Shown piece after piece: positions 37,044-46,685 of a DNA stretch of 64,000 nt; the first letter of the stretch is position 1; each line of letters begins with the position of its first letter. A program made the translations under genes and the position numbers. A model generated the notes under the pieces. It did no database searches and was not told the DNA's origin. It saw only the letters and a list, made by a program, of their open reading frames with translations. The DNA comes from Bacteroidales bacterium (GTDB taxonomy: Bacteria > Bacteroidota > Bacteroidia > Bacteroidales > FEN-979), in NCBI GenBank assembly GCA_030681475.1, contig JAUXWT010000037.1, positions 1 through 64,000 on the forward strand. The letters are read 5' to 3'.

Positions 37044-37743
37044 AGGAATATTGTACTTACTTCCATCCTTGTTAGCCGAAAGCAGCATGGAATCTGTCCT
37101 TCCGGAAGGAACACTTTCAATTATCCGGAGCCTGGAATACTTTATTGCCGAAGAGATCCGCACCGCACGACGTTTTCTTATCAGGGCAGGTATTAAAAAG
37201 CACATTGATGAACTTAATTTCCTGGTGTTTAACGAGCACTCCCGTGACCATGATATTCATGAATACCTTACCGCTGCCATGCAGGGACACGATATCGGTC
37301 TATTGTCAGAGGCGGGAGTGCCCTGTGTCGCCGATCCCGGATCACTGATCGTTAGGGTTGCCCACCGCCAGGGCATCCGGGTCGTACCCCTCACCGGCCC
37401 CTCCTCCATCCTGCTGGCTTTAATGGCATCCGGGTTTAACGGACAGAACTTTGCTTTCATCGGATACCTGCCGGCTGATAAATATTTGCGCGTGAAAAAA
37501 ATCAGAGAACTTGAAAAATTGATCCTTGAAAAAGACCAGACACAGATTTTTATTGAGACGCCTTACAGGAATGTTCAGGTTTTTGAATCACTGATCAGTG
37601 TTTGCCGGCCTGAAACACAACTTTGCCTCGCCACAAATATTTCCGGAACTGATGAAGTGATCAAATCACTTTCAATAGCAGAATGGAGCGCTGTGAAGCC
37701 TGATATACGAAAGAAACCTACAATATTCCTCCTTTACCGGTGA
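37036..37743 (+). CDS. SAM-dependent tetrapyrrole-methylase-fold protein (RsmI-like)
   Basis: From the ATG at 37036 the protein has 235 residues starting MNKGILYLLPSLLAES. The frame opens further upstream (36979), but that would overlap the dehydratase by 65 bases; the short start overlaps by 8. GLLSEAGVPCVADPGSLIVRVAHRQGIRVVPLTGPSSILLALMASGFNGQ is the SAM-binding core shared with RsmI, which methylates C1402 of 16S rRNA. Bacteroidota often have this shorter form besides true RsmI, so the exact target is uncertain. Confidence 0.85.
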   Translation: MNKGILYLLPSLLAESSMESVLPEGTLSIIRSLEYFIAEEIRTARRFLIRAGIKKHIDELNFLVFNEHSRDHDIHEYLTAAMQGHDIGLLSEAGVPCVADPGSLIVRVAHRQGIRVVPLTGPSSILLALMASGFNGQNFAFIGYLPADKYLRVKKIRELEKLILEKDQTQIFIETPYRNVQVFESLISVCRPETQLCLATNISGTDEVIKSLSIAEWSAVKPDIRKKPTIFLLYR

Positions 37744-37822
37744 CGGGTGGTTTTTATTGTAATAATCTCTGAGATCGAACGTCTTAGTTTCACTGCTTGT
37801 TAACACTTTATTATTTCAGATT

Positions 37823-38719
37823 TTGGAAAACATACTCACCATCAGTAATATTTCGAAACGATATGGAAAGATCCATGCGGTAAGCGACCTGTCACTGGAG
37901 GTAAAAAGAGGCCAGGTTTTTGGGATCCTTGGTCCGAACGGTAGCGGGAAAACCACCACCCTTAGTGTAATACTTGAGCTGATCAGAGCCAACAGCGGCA
38001 GTTTTCAATGGTTTGGGCAAACGCCTGACAAGGAGAGCCGTAAGCGGATCGGCAGCGTTATTGAGAGTCCGAATTTCTTTCCATACCTGACGCCGGTCAT
38101 TAACCTTAAGATCGTAGCAGACATTAAGAACATTGGCTACGATGATATTGAACGGGTACTTAACCTTACAGGATTGTTTGACCGGAGGAACAGCCGGTTT
38201 AAAACTTTTTCATTCGGGATGAAACAGCGACTGGCTGTTGCATCTGCTTTGCTTGGGAACCCAGAGGTATTAATACTTGATGAACCAACCAATGGGCTTG
38301 ATCCACAAGGAATTGCCTATATCCGTGAGTTGATCCTTCTCATTGCCAGCCAGGGAATCACGATTATTATTGCATCCCACCTGCTGGATGAAGTTCAGAA
38401 AATTTGCAGCCACGTTGCCGTTTTGAGTAGCGGAAAAAAATTGTTTGACGGTCAGGTGAGAGAAGTGCTGGCAATATCTGACTCTTTTGACCTTGCGGCA
38501 ACAAATATTGAACTGCTCGTCAACACAGTTAAATTTCATCCTTCATTCAGGTCGGTGATCACCAATGCTGAAAAAATTCAGGTTTTCTTTAAAGATCATG
38601 TTAGTCCGGAGGAATTGAACCGGTTTTTTATACATCATGATGTGATCCTGACCCATTTATCGGAACGTAAACGCAGCCTCGAACAACATTTTCTGGAATT
38701 ATTAAACAACAACAAATGA
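37823..38719 (+). CDS. ABC transporter ATP-binding protein
   Basis: This 298-residue ABC ATPase starts at a TTG (MENILTISNISKRYGK). It has Walker A GPNGSGKTTT, signature FSFGMKQRLAVA, Walker B EVLILDEPTNGLDP and the switch histidine IIIASHLLDE. It belongs to the drug/bacitracin/gliding-type exporter group (CcmA/BcrA-like). The permease gene overlaps its last four bases, so the two form one exporter. The substrate is unknown. Confidence 0.92.
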   Translation: MENILTISNISKRYGKIHAVSDLSLEVKRGQVFGILGPNGSGKTTTLSVILELIRANSGSFQWFGQTPDKESRKRIGSVIESPNFFPYLTPVINLKIVADIKNIGYDDIERVLNLTGLFDRRNSRFKTFSFGMKQRLAVASALLGNPEVLILDEPTNGLDPQGIAYIRELILLIASQGITIIIASHLLDEVQKICSHVAVLSSGKKLFDGQVREVLAISDSFDLAATNIELLVNTVKFHPSFRSVITNAEKIQVFFKDHVSPEELNRFFIHHDVILTHLSERKRSLEQHFLELLNNNK

Positions 38720-39546
38720 GCAGGTTATTAAAAATAGAATTCAAGAAAATCCTGACGTATAAAGTCTTTTGGATTCTGGTTGGCCTATACTTTGTTTTTC
38801 TCTCTTCCGGGATACTGATGGCTGAGTTTGTGATCAACAGCATGGTTGACGACATGAATACGCATTTACCGATTCCCCTGCCCCATGTCACCCTCTACTT
38901 TTTTCCATGGATATGGCAGAACATAACTTTTTTTGCGACCATACGGTATGTCCTTATATTTCCGGCCATTGTGATCATTATCCTGATCACCAACGAGTTT
39001 ACCTTTAAGACAATCAGGCAGAATGTGATCAACGGCATGAGCAAAGCAGAATTTCTTGCTTCAAAACTCTTACTGATTGTACTGATATCATTGGTAATGA
39101 CAATATTATTAACTTTTGGCGCCTTCATCATCGGGATATCCAATACATCGGGACTTACCCCGGCGGTGATCGCTGAAAAATCAATTTTTATTCTTGGATT
39201 TTTCATTGCCATTCTGACATTCCAGGTTTTTGCGCTTTTTTTTGGATTCCTGCTGAGAAATACGGGACTTGCTATTGCGTTATTCACGCTGTATGTCTTT
39301 ATTGTCGAGCCTATAGTGTATTATTTTTTGAAAAGCCCGATTGTTTTTAAAAACACCATTTACACATACCTCCCGGTAAACTCCGTGTTGCGAGTGTCGG
39401 AATATCCGGCCATTCCGGTCTTAAAGAAAGTTATGGGGCTGAATCTCCAGGACTCGATCAGTCTCACATCCTGCTGCATTCCATTGGGATATGCTGTGAT
39501 CATGATTGTGATTGTATATTGGGCATTAGTTAAAAAGGATCTGTAA
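38716..39546 (+). CDS. ABC transporter permease
   Basis: This 276-residue membrane protein starts with a cytoplasmic basic segment (SRLLKIEFKKILTYK) and has about six membrane helices (residues 17-37, 65-95, 115-140, 155-185, 190-215 and the C-terminal helix), the ABC-2 type layout. It begins with ATGA inside the ATPase gene and forms the membrane half of the exporter. EFTFKTIRQNVINGMSKAEFLASK is the usual coupling region of this family. Confidence 0.9.
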   Translation: MSRLLKIEFKKILTYKVFWILVGLYFVFLSSGILMAEFVINSMVDDMNTHLPIPLPHVTLYFFPWIWQNITFFATIRYVLIFPAIVIIILITNEFTFKTIRQNVINGMSKAEFLASKLLLIVLISLVMTILLTFGAFIIGISNTSGLTPAVIAEKSIFILGFFIAILTFQVFALFFGFLLRNTGLAIALFTLYVFIVEPIVYYFLKSPIVFKNTIYTYLPVNSVLRVSEYPAIPVLKKVMGLNLQDSISLTSCCIPLGYAVIMIVIVYWALVKKDL

Positions 39547-39557
39547 CCCGTAAAAAA

Positions 39558-41630
39558 TTACATTCCTTCACGTTTCCTGATGACCCATTCTGCTGCAAGT
39601 AAGGCAAGGATCATTACAAAAAGCCAAGGATTTCCGATCAAATCCGTCATTTTTTGCCGGTAGATGGAAACAGAACGGATATCTTCGCGTGCGAGAATTT
39701 TATCCGCAAGTTTGTCAATATCTGCCTTATCTATCATCTCGCCATCGTGCGAGGAGGCGATCCTGAAAAGGATATTATGGTCGGCAACAAGGTTTGAACT
39801 TTCAATATTTACCTGTTCGATAAAGAATTTGCCACTCTTCTGATATAATTCCGAGCCAACCTTTACGGATGCTTTGTAGGAATACTCACCGACAGGGAAA
39901 AGCCCCGCATTGAGGTAATAGGCATTGGGTGTCTTTCCGAAGACAAATGGATATGTTTTGTTTTCAGCATCCGAAATGGTTATGTTTATATCTGGCTCAT
40001 TGATCAACTCATAGGAGGCGTTAAAAACCTCTGCTTCCAGTTCAACAGGCTCATTTTCAGATATTCTGTTGTTAAGGTGTATTCTGAAAAAACTTTTATC
40101 ATCCTTCGTTGATAGATATTGTGCGATCTTGTCGATCAGCAGGTCAAAAGATTCATGGTTTGATTGCCGGACATAATCAGAGATCCTCCAGCGCCAGATA
40201 TTTTCACCCGCGATAAACCCTACTTTTTTGTCAGCAACACGGGTAAACATGACCAGGGGCGTCCGGGTGGTAATATTTCCGATCCGCTGATAAAACAATA
40301 CGTCGGTCAACGGACTGAACTGGTAACTACCAAATGGACTTTGCAAAGGCGGGAACTCCTTGAATGCTTCAATTACTTTTTTATCAACGGTAAATAATGA
40401 GAAATCTTCGTTGAAAATTGGTTGAGAATCTAAAAAGGAGCTTTTCGAGGCATTGATAATCAGTCCGGGTTTGAGCGTATTGAGCGCGTTGATATCTGTT
40501 AGTGATCCAATGATAATCAACAGGGAGGCCTTTGATTTAAATAGCGGGACGAAGTCAGCCACATTGGTGACAGTTGGAAGCTGGTTCAGGATGACAAGAT
40601 CATATTTGTCATATGTTTTCGGAAGGTCTGAAACATGAAGCAGTTCAATTTCGAAATGCGAAGAACCTTCCAATCCTTTTTGGACCGCCATGACATCAGG
40701 ATGCGGTGAACCAACAATGAGTGCAATCTTCTGACGGGCGTCAAGTATTTCAACGATGAAGTTGGCGTAATTGTTCATTTTACTTCCCTCACCCTCAATC
40801 TCACTTAGTTTCATCGAATATTTAAAGACCCCAAGATCTTTTGCTTCCAGCATAAAAGCAACCTTTTGAATGCTGTGGTCGCTGTTTGCCCTGATCTCTT
40901 TCGTTTCGATCAGCTGTGATCCCTGGGACAGTGTGAGTTTTGTAACGGCTCCTGCGCATTTATTCATTTCAATCAACGCTTCAACAGGGAATTGATCTCC
41001 TTTATAGGCTGATTTATTGACCATTACCTTTCGAATAAGGATATCTTTTTTAAGCAGGGTATCACCCAGAGGTATGGTATAGACGGGGAAGGTAATTTTT
41101 CGTGCCGCATAAAACGGATCAGTTCCCTCATTGTAAATTCCATCACTGGCCACGACAAGCGCTGCAGCATTCCTGTTCGAGAATCGGGTATTCACTTCAT
41201 TAAAAAACGAAGACATATCCGTTTTTATTCCACTGAAAGTTGCATCGAAACCGCTTGAGAGATTGCTGCCAAACGAATAGGTTTTAACATCACACTTTTG
41301 TTGGAGGGCTTCCACTAATAGTTTAATGGATTCCGGGAACTGAGTTTTATAATAATTTGAATCACTTGTGAGAACAATAGATCTGGAGTTGTCAATACCA
41401 AGAATAACAATTGGTTTCTCAACAAGTTTATCTGATTGTTTAATCATGGGACCTAAAAGAAGGAAGGCGATCAATGAGACAGCAAGAAATCTGAAAACCA
41501 GCATCACCCGGTGTGTCATCTGTTTCAATCCCTGCCTGATATCCCGGAAATAAAGGATAAAAGCATAAATTGCGCCAATAAGGAGGCACAACAACACAAA
41601 GCCTAACGGATATTCAGTAACTAGTCCCAA
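39558..41630 (-). CDS. Membrane-anchored VWA-like protein of unknown function
   Basis: The 690-residue protein has two N-terminal membrane helices (FVLLCLLIGAIYAFILY; VLVFRFLAVSLIAFLLL), a large periplasmic region and one C-terminal helix (NPWLFVMILALLAAEWVIRK). The region starting PIVILGIDNSRSIVLTSDSN looks like a von Willebrand factor A-type core with a D-x-S-x-S metal site, and AALVVASDGIYNEG could be its second loop. Later parts look like beta domains and a flavodoxin-like or amidotransferase-like segment. Bacteroidota carry many such BatA-like proteins. It lies 26 bases after fabG. Confidence 0.8.
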   Translation of the reverse strand: MGLVTEYPLGFVLLCLLIGAIYAFILYFRDIRQGLKQMTHRVMLVFRFLAVSLIAFLLLGPMIKQSDKLVEKPIVILGIDNSRSIVLTSDSNYYKTQFPESIKLLVEALQQKCDVKTYSFGSNLSSGFDATFSGIKTDMSSFFNEVNTRFSNRNAAALVVASDGIYNEGTDPFYAARKITFPVYTIPLGDTLLKKDILIRKVMVNKSAYKGDQFPVEALIEMNKCAGAVTKLTLSQGSQLIETKEIRANSDHSIQKVAFMLEAKDLGVFKYSMKLSEIEGEGSKMNNYANFIVEILDARQKIALIVGSPHPDVMAVQKGLEGSSHFEIELLHVSDLPKTYDKYDLVILNQLPTVTNVADFVPLFKSKASLLIIIGSLTDINALNTLKPGLIINASKSSFLDSQPIFNEDFSLFTVDKKVIEAFKEFPPLQSPFGSYQFSPLTDVLFYQRIGNITTRTPLVMFTRVADKKVGFIAGENIWRWRISDYVRQSNHESFDLLIDKIAQYLSTKDDKSFFRIHLNNRISENEPVELEAEVFNASYELINEPDINITISDAENKTYPFVFGKTPNAYYLNAGLFPVGEYSYKASVKVGSELYQKSGKFFIEQVNIESSNLVADHNILFRIASSHDGEMIDKADIDKLADKILAREDIRSVSIYRQKMTDLIGNPWLFVMILALLAAEWVIRKREGM

Positions 41631-41656
41631 TGTTTAAATCTTAAGAAGCGATAATG

Positions 41657-42403
41657 TTATGTGTGCAATCCACCACAAACGGGAATGGCCTGACCGGTAA
41701 TATAGTTGCTCAGATCGGAGGCCAGGAATAAGGCAAGGTTTGCCACATCGTCTGGCGTACCCGCGCGTTTCATCGGGATATCCTGGATCCACTTGTCACG
41801 GAATTCCTGTGGTAATTTTGCCGTCATTTCGGTTTCAATGTACCCTGGCGCGATCGCATTGCAGCGAATGTTGCGGGAACCAAGTTCCTGTGCAATGGAT
41901 TTCGTGAAGCCGATAATTCCTGCTTTGGAAGCTGCATAATTTGACTGGCCGCTGTTTCCTTCAACACCAACGACCGAACTCATGTTAATGATCGAACCAA
42001 ATCTTTGTTTGATCATTACCTTTTGAATAGCCTTGGTAAGGTTAAACACTGATTTAAGATTTACGTTGATCACCCGGTCCCAATCCTGTTCAGTCATCCG
42101 GAGCAGCAGGTTGTCACGGGTGATCCCGGCATTGTTCACAAGCACATCCAGCGTTGTAAAATCCTCCATGATACGGCTGATAAGTTGTTCGCTGTCGGTA
42201 AACGAACTCGCGTCAGAAGCATATCCTTTAGCTTTGATACCTAATGCACCAAGTTCCAGTTCCAATTGTTTCGAGTCATCGTTGTACTGGATATCTGAAA
42301 AAGCGATGTTTGCGCCATGTTCTGCGAATCTGATTGCGATAGATTTGCCGATGCCACGATTAGCGCCGGTAATCAAAGCAGTTTTTCCTTCAAGTAGTTT
42401 CAT
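41657..42403 (-). CDS. fabG: 3-oxoacyl-[acyl-carrier-protein] reductase
   Basis: FabG reduces 3-oxoacyl-ACP with NADPH in fatty acid elongation. The 248 residues form a classic short-chain dehydrogenase: TGANRGIGKSIA, NNAGITRDNLLLRM, catalytic serine in INMSSVVG and the Y-x3-K in YAASKAG. The end ITGQAIPVCGGLHT is also typical, with cysteine where most have aspartate. It follows the glycogen fusion gene by 25 bases on the same strand. Confidence 0.93.
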   Translation of the reverse strand: MKLLEGKTALITGANRGIGKSIAIRFAEHGANIAFSDIQYNDDSKQLELELGALGIKAKGYASDASSFTDSEQLISRIMEDFTTLDVLVNNAGITRDNLLLRMTEQDWDRVINVNLKSVFNLTKAIQKVMIKQRFGSIINMSSVVGVEGNSGQSNYAASKAGIIGFTKSIAQELGSRNIRCNAIAPGYIETEMTAKLPQEFRDKWIQDIPMKRAGTPDDVANLALFLASDLSNYITGQAIPVCGGLHT

Positions 42404-42428
42404 CTTTATCGATTAAAAACATGAATAA

Positions 42429-45400
42429 TTATATCCATTTTACAAGGTTAAAGTCCTGTCTGTGAGGCAACATCGGATTTTTAGGCGACATCCGGAAAAC
42501 AAAATCATATACACCTGCCTGATTGATCGGGATATCGCAGGCAAATGAAACGAGATTTTTTTCCACCTTAACCAGTGTCATCTCCTCTTTAAAACTGGGT
42601 TCTTTCACTTCATCATTGATCTTTTTCCCGAAAAGCACTTCAATTCCAATGTCGGTTCCCGACAATTCATTCAGGTCAAGTACGATTTCTGCTTTGAATG
42701 ATTCGCCCAATGAAAGTGGTTTAACTGTTGAATCGGGGGTTTTTACCGAAACAACCTCGATGCTCTCCCATCCTCTGGTGACTTTGCGTTTCCAACTGGC
42801 AATATGCCTGGCCATCTCATAGTTTTTACTTCTCATGAGCCGTGAGCGTATGAATAACGGGCTGTAATACTGACGAATGTAATCGTCGAGTTGCCGCTTC
42901 ATTGTAAAATGCGGGGCTATTTCAGAAATCGTATTTTTTATATAGGAGACCCATTTCACAGGAACATTTTGTTCATTGACATCATAGTAAATCGGAATAA
43001 TTTCATCTTCGAGGACAGAATAGATGGTTTCGGCATCCAACTCATCCTGGAATTGATGGCTGTTATAGGTGGATTCCTCCTGAAGCGCCCAGCCGGCATT
43101 TGGGCGATAACCTTCGGCCCACCATCCGTCGAGAACGCTGAAATTGACAACACCATTCATAACGGCCTTTTCCCCGCTCGTACCCGAAGCCTCCAGGGGG
43201 CGGGTTGGTGTATTCAACCAGATATCAACGCCCTTGATCAGGTATTTGGCGATTTGAATATCGTAGTTTTCGAAAAAGAAAATTTTACCGACAAATTCAG
43301 GCATGTGAGAAATTTCAAAGATCCGTTTTATCAAGTCCTGCCCGGCTTTGTCGTTTGGATGCGCCTTTCCGGCAAACATAAATTGCACCGGCCTGTCAAT
43401 GTTATTGACAATTCTTGAAAGCCTGTCAAGGTTGCTGAATAACAGATGTGCCCTTTTGTAGGTGGCAAATCTCCTGGCAAACCCAATCGTAAGCGCTTTA
43501 GGATTAACGGCTTCCTTTATTTTGAATATTATTTTAGGATTCTCATGACGACGGGTCATATCGGCATAAAGATGCTGCAAAAGGTATTCGGTCATCTGAT
43601 CCTTTTGTTTGAGCTTCATGGTCCAGATCTTCTGGTCATCAACCTGGTGAATGTTTTTCCAATATTCAGGATTTGACTGGTCGTTAAAAAATCCTTCCCC
43701 GAATTCCTTGTGGTATAGTTGCAACCACGACTTTGCAGTCCATGTAGGTAAATGTACACCATTCGTTACATACCCGATATGAATTTCCTGAGGATAATAG
43801 CCCTGATATAATTTAACGAACATCTCCCGTGTTACCCTGCCGTGTATCCTGCTGACGCCATTTATTTCCTGTGATAATTTTGCGGCAAGCACGCTCATGG
43901 AGAACTTTTCATTAACATCATATTCCACCATCCGTCCAAGGTTCATGAATTGGTCCCACTTGAGGTTCATGTGATCAGGATAGTGAGACAGATAACGACG
44001 CAACAGGTCTTCAGGAAATGTATCATGGCCTGCAGGCACAGGGGTATGTGTTGTGAACAAGGTTGAAGAACGAACTATTTCCAAGGCTTGCGGGAAGGTG
44101 AGTTTCTCGTTCTGTATCAGCTTTCTTAGCCTTTCAAGGCCGATAAAGGCAGAATGTCCTTCGTTGCTGTGAAAAACTTCCGGATGGATTCCCATGGCAT
44201 CTAACATGCGGATCCCTCCTATTCCAAGCAGTATTTCCTGACGAAGCCGGTTTTCAAGATCTCCGCCATATAACTTGTGTGTGATTCCGCGGTCGGCTTC
44301 TTCATTCTCTTCAATATCAGTATCCATCAGAAACAGAGGAACCCGGCCAACATCGCATCTCCATACTTTGGCAAACATCCGGCGCCCGGGCAAGGCAAAG
44401 GTGATCTTCAACCAGTTTCCATCTTCATCACGAACCGGGATCAATGGAAGGTGGGTGAATTTTTGCGGTGTATAGCTGGCGATCTGGTCTCCATAAACTG
44501 TAAGACTTTGTGTGAAATACCCATAACGGTATAAAAGTCCTATCCCGACAATGTTGTAGTTTGAATCGCTCGCCTCTTTGAGGTAATCGCCTGCGAGCAT
44601 CCCCAATCCGCCGGAAAATATTTTAATGGTGTCATGAAGGCCATATTCCATGCTGAAATAGGCGACCTGGTCCTGCGATTTCTCTGAAGCCTTGGCCATA
44701 TATTCATCAAAATCGCTGGTAACCTTCGTCAGTTTGCTTACAAATTCTTCATCTGCATTCAGTTCCTGAAGCTCATTGAACGACAAGGATTCAATCAGGG
44801 CGATCGGATTATAATTTACACGGTTCCAGCGACCTTTGTTGATCATTTCGAACAGCTCCGATCCTTCATAATTCCATGACCACCATAAATTCTTTGCCAG
44901 GCGTTCAATACCGGCTAAATTTTCCGGAATACGCTGCTGGATTAGTACCTTTTTCCATTCAGGTTTAATATCAACAGCACATTTAAGCGCCGATACAAGG
45001 ATTTGAGGTTGCTTGCCGGCATATAAGTCACCCCTGGCGGCAGTTTTTTCCAGGGTATGAGAATAAGCCTCTTTATAATTGACGATCAAATTCTTCCACA
45101 ATGCAGACCTGGAGATCTCATAGGCCTTGATCCTGGCTGCGACAATCTCTTTTTCTGTTTTTGTCGTGCAATTGAGAATATGTTTAAAAACTTTGTCAAC
45201 TACCTCATTAGCGTTATCATCATTCCGCTCGATCACCATGGTACAATCCTTCGCAGTGGGCAAGAAAGTTTTAATCCATTGCCCAAATCCTGTTAATGAA
45301 GTCGTAATGGATGGAATGTGGTATGCAAGGCTTTCCAGTGCAGAATATCCCCATGAATCATAATATGCAGGGAAAACTGTACCGTCGAAGCCGATTAAAA

Positions 45401-46682
45401 GATCATAATAATTTAAATTATAGATACCATCTTTGCCATCAAGAAAGATCGGAATGTAAATTACAGTAACTTTATCTTCAGGCCTGTTTAACAGTTCATT
45501 CGCTTTTATCTTCCTTAGTATAAAGTCGTTATCAGGTTCAGCCAGTCCATGTGTGCAGTATTCCTCTGACCTTGGAGGAACAGTATCCTTTTTCTTCAAG
45601 CGGTCGAGCAGATATTTTTTAGGTATATTAGTTCCGGAGGAGACAGCAATGACTGCGACTACTTTTTGCGGCAAACCTGATTGTTTGTTGAGCAATCCCA
45701 ATGCATCAATAAAGATATCAATTCCTTTGTTACGAATCTCGTACCGGCCACTGGTTAACAGGAGGATGGTGTCCTCTGAATAGTCCTGTCCGGTCATGGC
45801 GCCGGCGACTTCCAGCATTTTTGCACGTGACCGGGCTCTTTTTTCTGCATATTCTTCCTTTACGGGAACCCAGGAATCTTCGAAACCATTGGGGGTAAGC
45901 AAATCTGCCTCTTTTTCAAGGAAATGCCGGCATTCATTGTTTGTGACCTTCGATTGTGTCGTGAAATAATCTGCTTCCCTGGCGGCTAATTTTTCCAATG
46001 AAAATTTTGCCGTAACGCCAAACTGCCTGGCAATGCTCTCCGCGTTGTAATTTTCCAGGTTTTTATACAATGGCAAGCCATTGGTTGCGATGGTTCGCCC
46101 AACCACCGTTGCATGGGTTGTAAATACAGTCCCAACCTGCGGTACATGTTCTTTAAGGTATAAAATCCCCGTTCCGGTAAGCCATTCATGGAACTGAGCT
46201 ATTATTTTATCCAGATGTGAGCAATTGAAATTGTAAAAACTATCGATGACCTTACCTGCTGCATATCCGAAGAAGGCAGGTTCCACGTAATCCCAGTCCC
46301 CGGTAAGGGAATCAAGTTTATAGTGTTCCCACAGATGTGCAAAGATCTTGTCTTTCTCCGAAAAATAGGAGGTAAAGTCGACAAGTATGACTGCCGGTTT
46401 ACCGGGAATGTTCCATCTCCCTACTTTTATCCGCAATCCTTCTGCTTCAGCTACTTCACGCCAAGATTTAAAAAGAAATTTATCTTCCGTAAATTCAGGA
46501 TTCTGATAGGTCTCCTTCCAAACATCAGGACCGATTAAAATATGGTTATCCTTGAATTCCTCTCCTAAGATCTTTGCTTTTGATGCAATACTGGTATATA
46601 TTCCTGCGACTTTGTTACAAACTTCCCAACTAATCTCAAACAGATAGTCGGGAACCATCAGCAGCTTTTCCTTCTTAACCAT
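42429..46682 (-). CDS. Glycogen synthase (GT3-like) fused to alpha-glucan phosphorylase (GT35)
   Basis: This 1417-residue fusion joins two opposing enzymes of glycogen metabolism. The N-terminal half (1 to about 560) resembles eukaryote-type glycogen synthase: LFEISWEVCNKVAGIYTSI, FTTHATVVGR, TTQSKVTNNECRHFLEKEAD, and DSWGYSALESLAYHIPSITT. There the catalytic E-x7-E pair of the family is D442-x7-E450. The C-terminal half (about 590-1417) is a Thermotoga-type alpha-glucan phosphorylase: NLWWSWNYEGSELF, HSNEGHSAFIGLERL, and EASGTSGEKAVMNG with the PLP lysine near residue 1172. Fusions of this kind occur in Bacteroidota. It lies four bases after the GH57 gene in the glycogen operon. Confidence 0.92.
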   Translation of the reverse strand: MVKKEKLLMVPDYLFEISWEVCNKVAGIYTSIASKAKILGEEFKDNHILIGPDVWKETYQNPEFTEDKFLFKSWREVAEAEGLRIKVGRWNIPGKPAVILVDFTSYFSEKDKIFAHLWEHYKLDSLTGDWDYVEPAFFGYAAGKVIDSFYNFNCSHLDKIIAQFHEWLTGTGILYLKEHVPQVGTVFTTHATVVGRTIATNGLPLYKNLENYNAESIARQFGVTAKFSLEKLAAREADYFTTQSKVTNNECRHFLEKEADLLTPNGFEDSWVPVKEEYAEKRARSRAKMLEVAGAMTGQDYSEDTILLLTSGRYEIRNKGIDIFIDALGLLNKQSGLPQKVVAVIAVSSGTNIPKKYLLDRLKKKDTVPPRSEEYCTHGLAEPDNDFILRKIKANELLNRPEDKVTVIYIPIFLDGKDGIYNLNYYDLLIGFDGTVFPAYYDSWGYSALESLAYHIPSITTSLTGFGQWIKTFLPTAKDCTMVIERNDDNANEVVDKVFKHILNCTTKTEKEIVAARIKAYEISRSALWKNLIVNYKEAYSHTLEKTAARGDLYAGKQPQILVSALKCAVDIKPEWKKVLIQQRIPENLAGIERLAKNLWWSWNYEGSELFEMINKGRWNRVNYNPIALIESLSFNELQELNADEEFVSKLTKVTSDFDEYMAKASEKSQDQVAYFSMEYGLHDTIKIFSGGLGMLAGDYLKEASDSNYNIVGIGLLYRYGYFTQSLTVYGDQIASYTPQKFTHLPLIPVRDEDGNWLKITFALPGRRMFAKVWRCDVGRVPLFLMDTDIEENEEADRGITHKLYGGDLENRLRQEILLGIGGIRMLDAMGIHPEVFHSNEGHSAFIGLERLRKLIQNEKLTFPQALEIVRSSTLFTTHTPVPAGHDTFPEDLLRRYLSHYPDHMNLKWDQFMNLGRMVEYDVNEKFSMSVLAAKLSQEINGVSRIHGRVTREMFVKLYQGYYPQEIHIGYVTNGVHLPTWTAKSWLQLYHKEFGEGFFNDQSNPEYWKNIHQVDDQKIWTMKLKQKDQMTEYLLQHLYADMTRRHENPKIIFKIKEAVNPKALTIGFARRFATYKRAHLLFSNLDRLSRIVNNIDRPVQFMFAGKAHPNDKAGQDLIKRIFEISHMPEFVGKIFFFENYDIQIAKYLIKGVDIWLNTPTRPLEASGTSGEKAVMNGVVNFSVLDGWWAEGYRPNAGWALQEESTYNSHQFQDELDAETIYSVLEDEIIPIYYDVNEQNVPVKWVSYIKNTISEIAPHFTMKRQLDDYIRQYYSPLFIRSRLMRSKNYEMARHIASWKRKVTRGWESIEVVSVKTPDSTVKPLSLGESFKAEIVLDLNELSGTDIGIEVLFGKKINDEVKEPSFKEEMTLVKVEKNLVSFACDIPINQAGVYDFVFRMSPKNPMLPHRQDFNLVKWI

Positions 46683-46685
46683 AAA

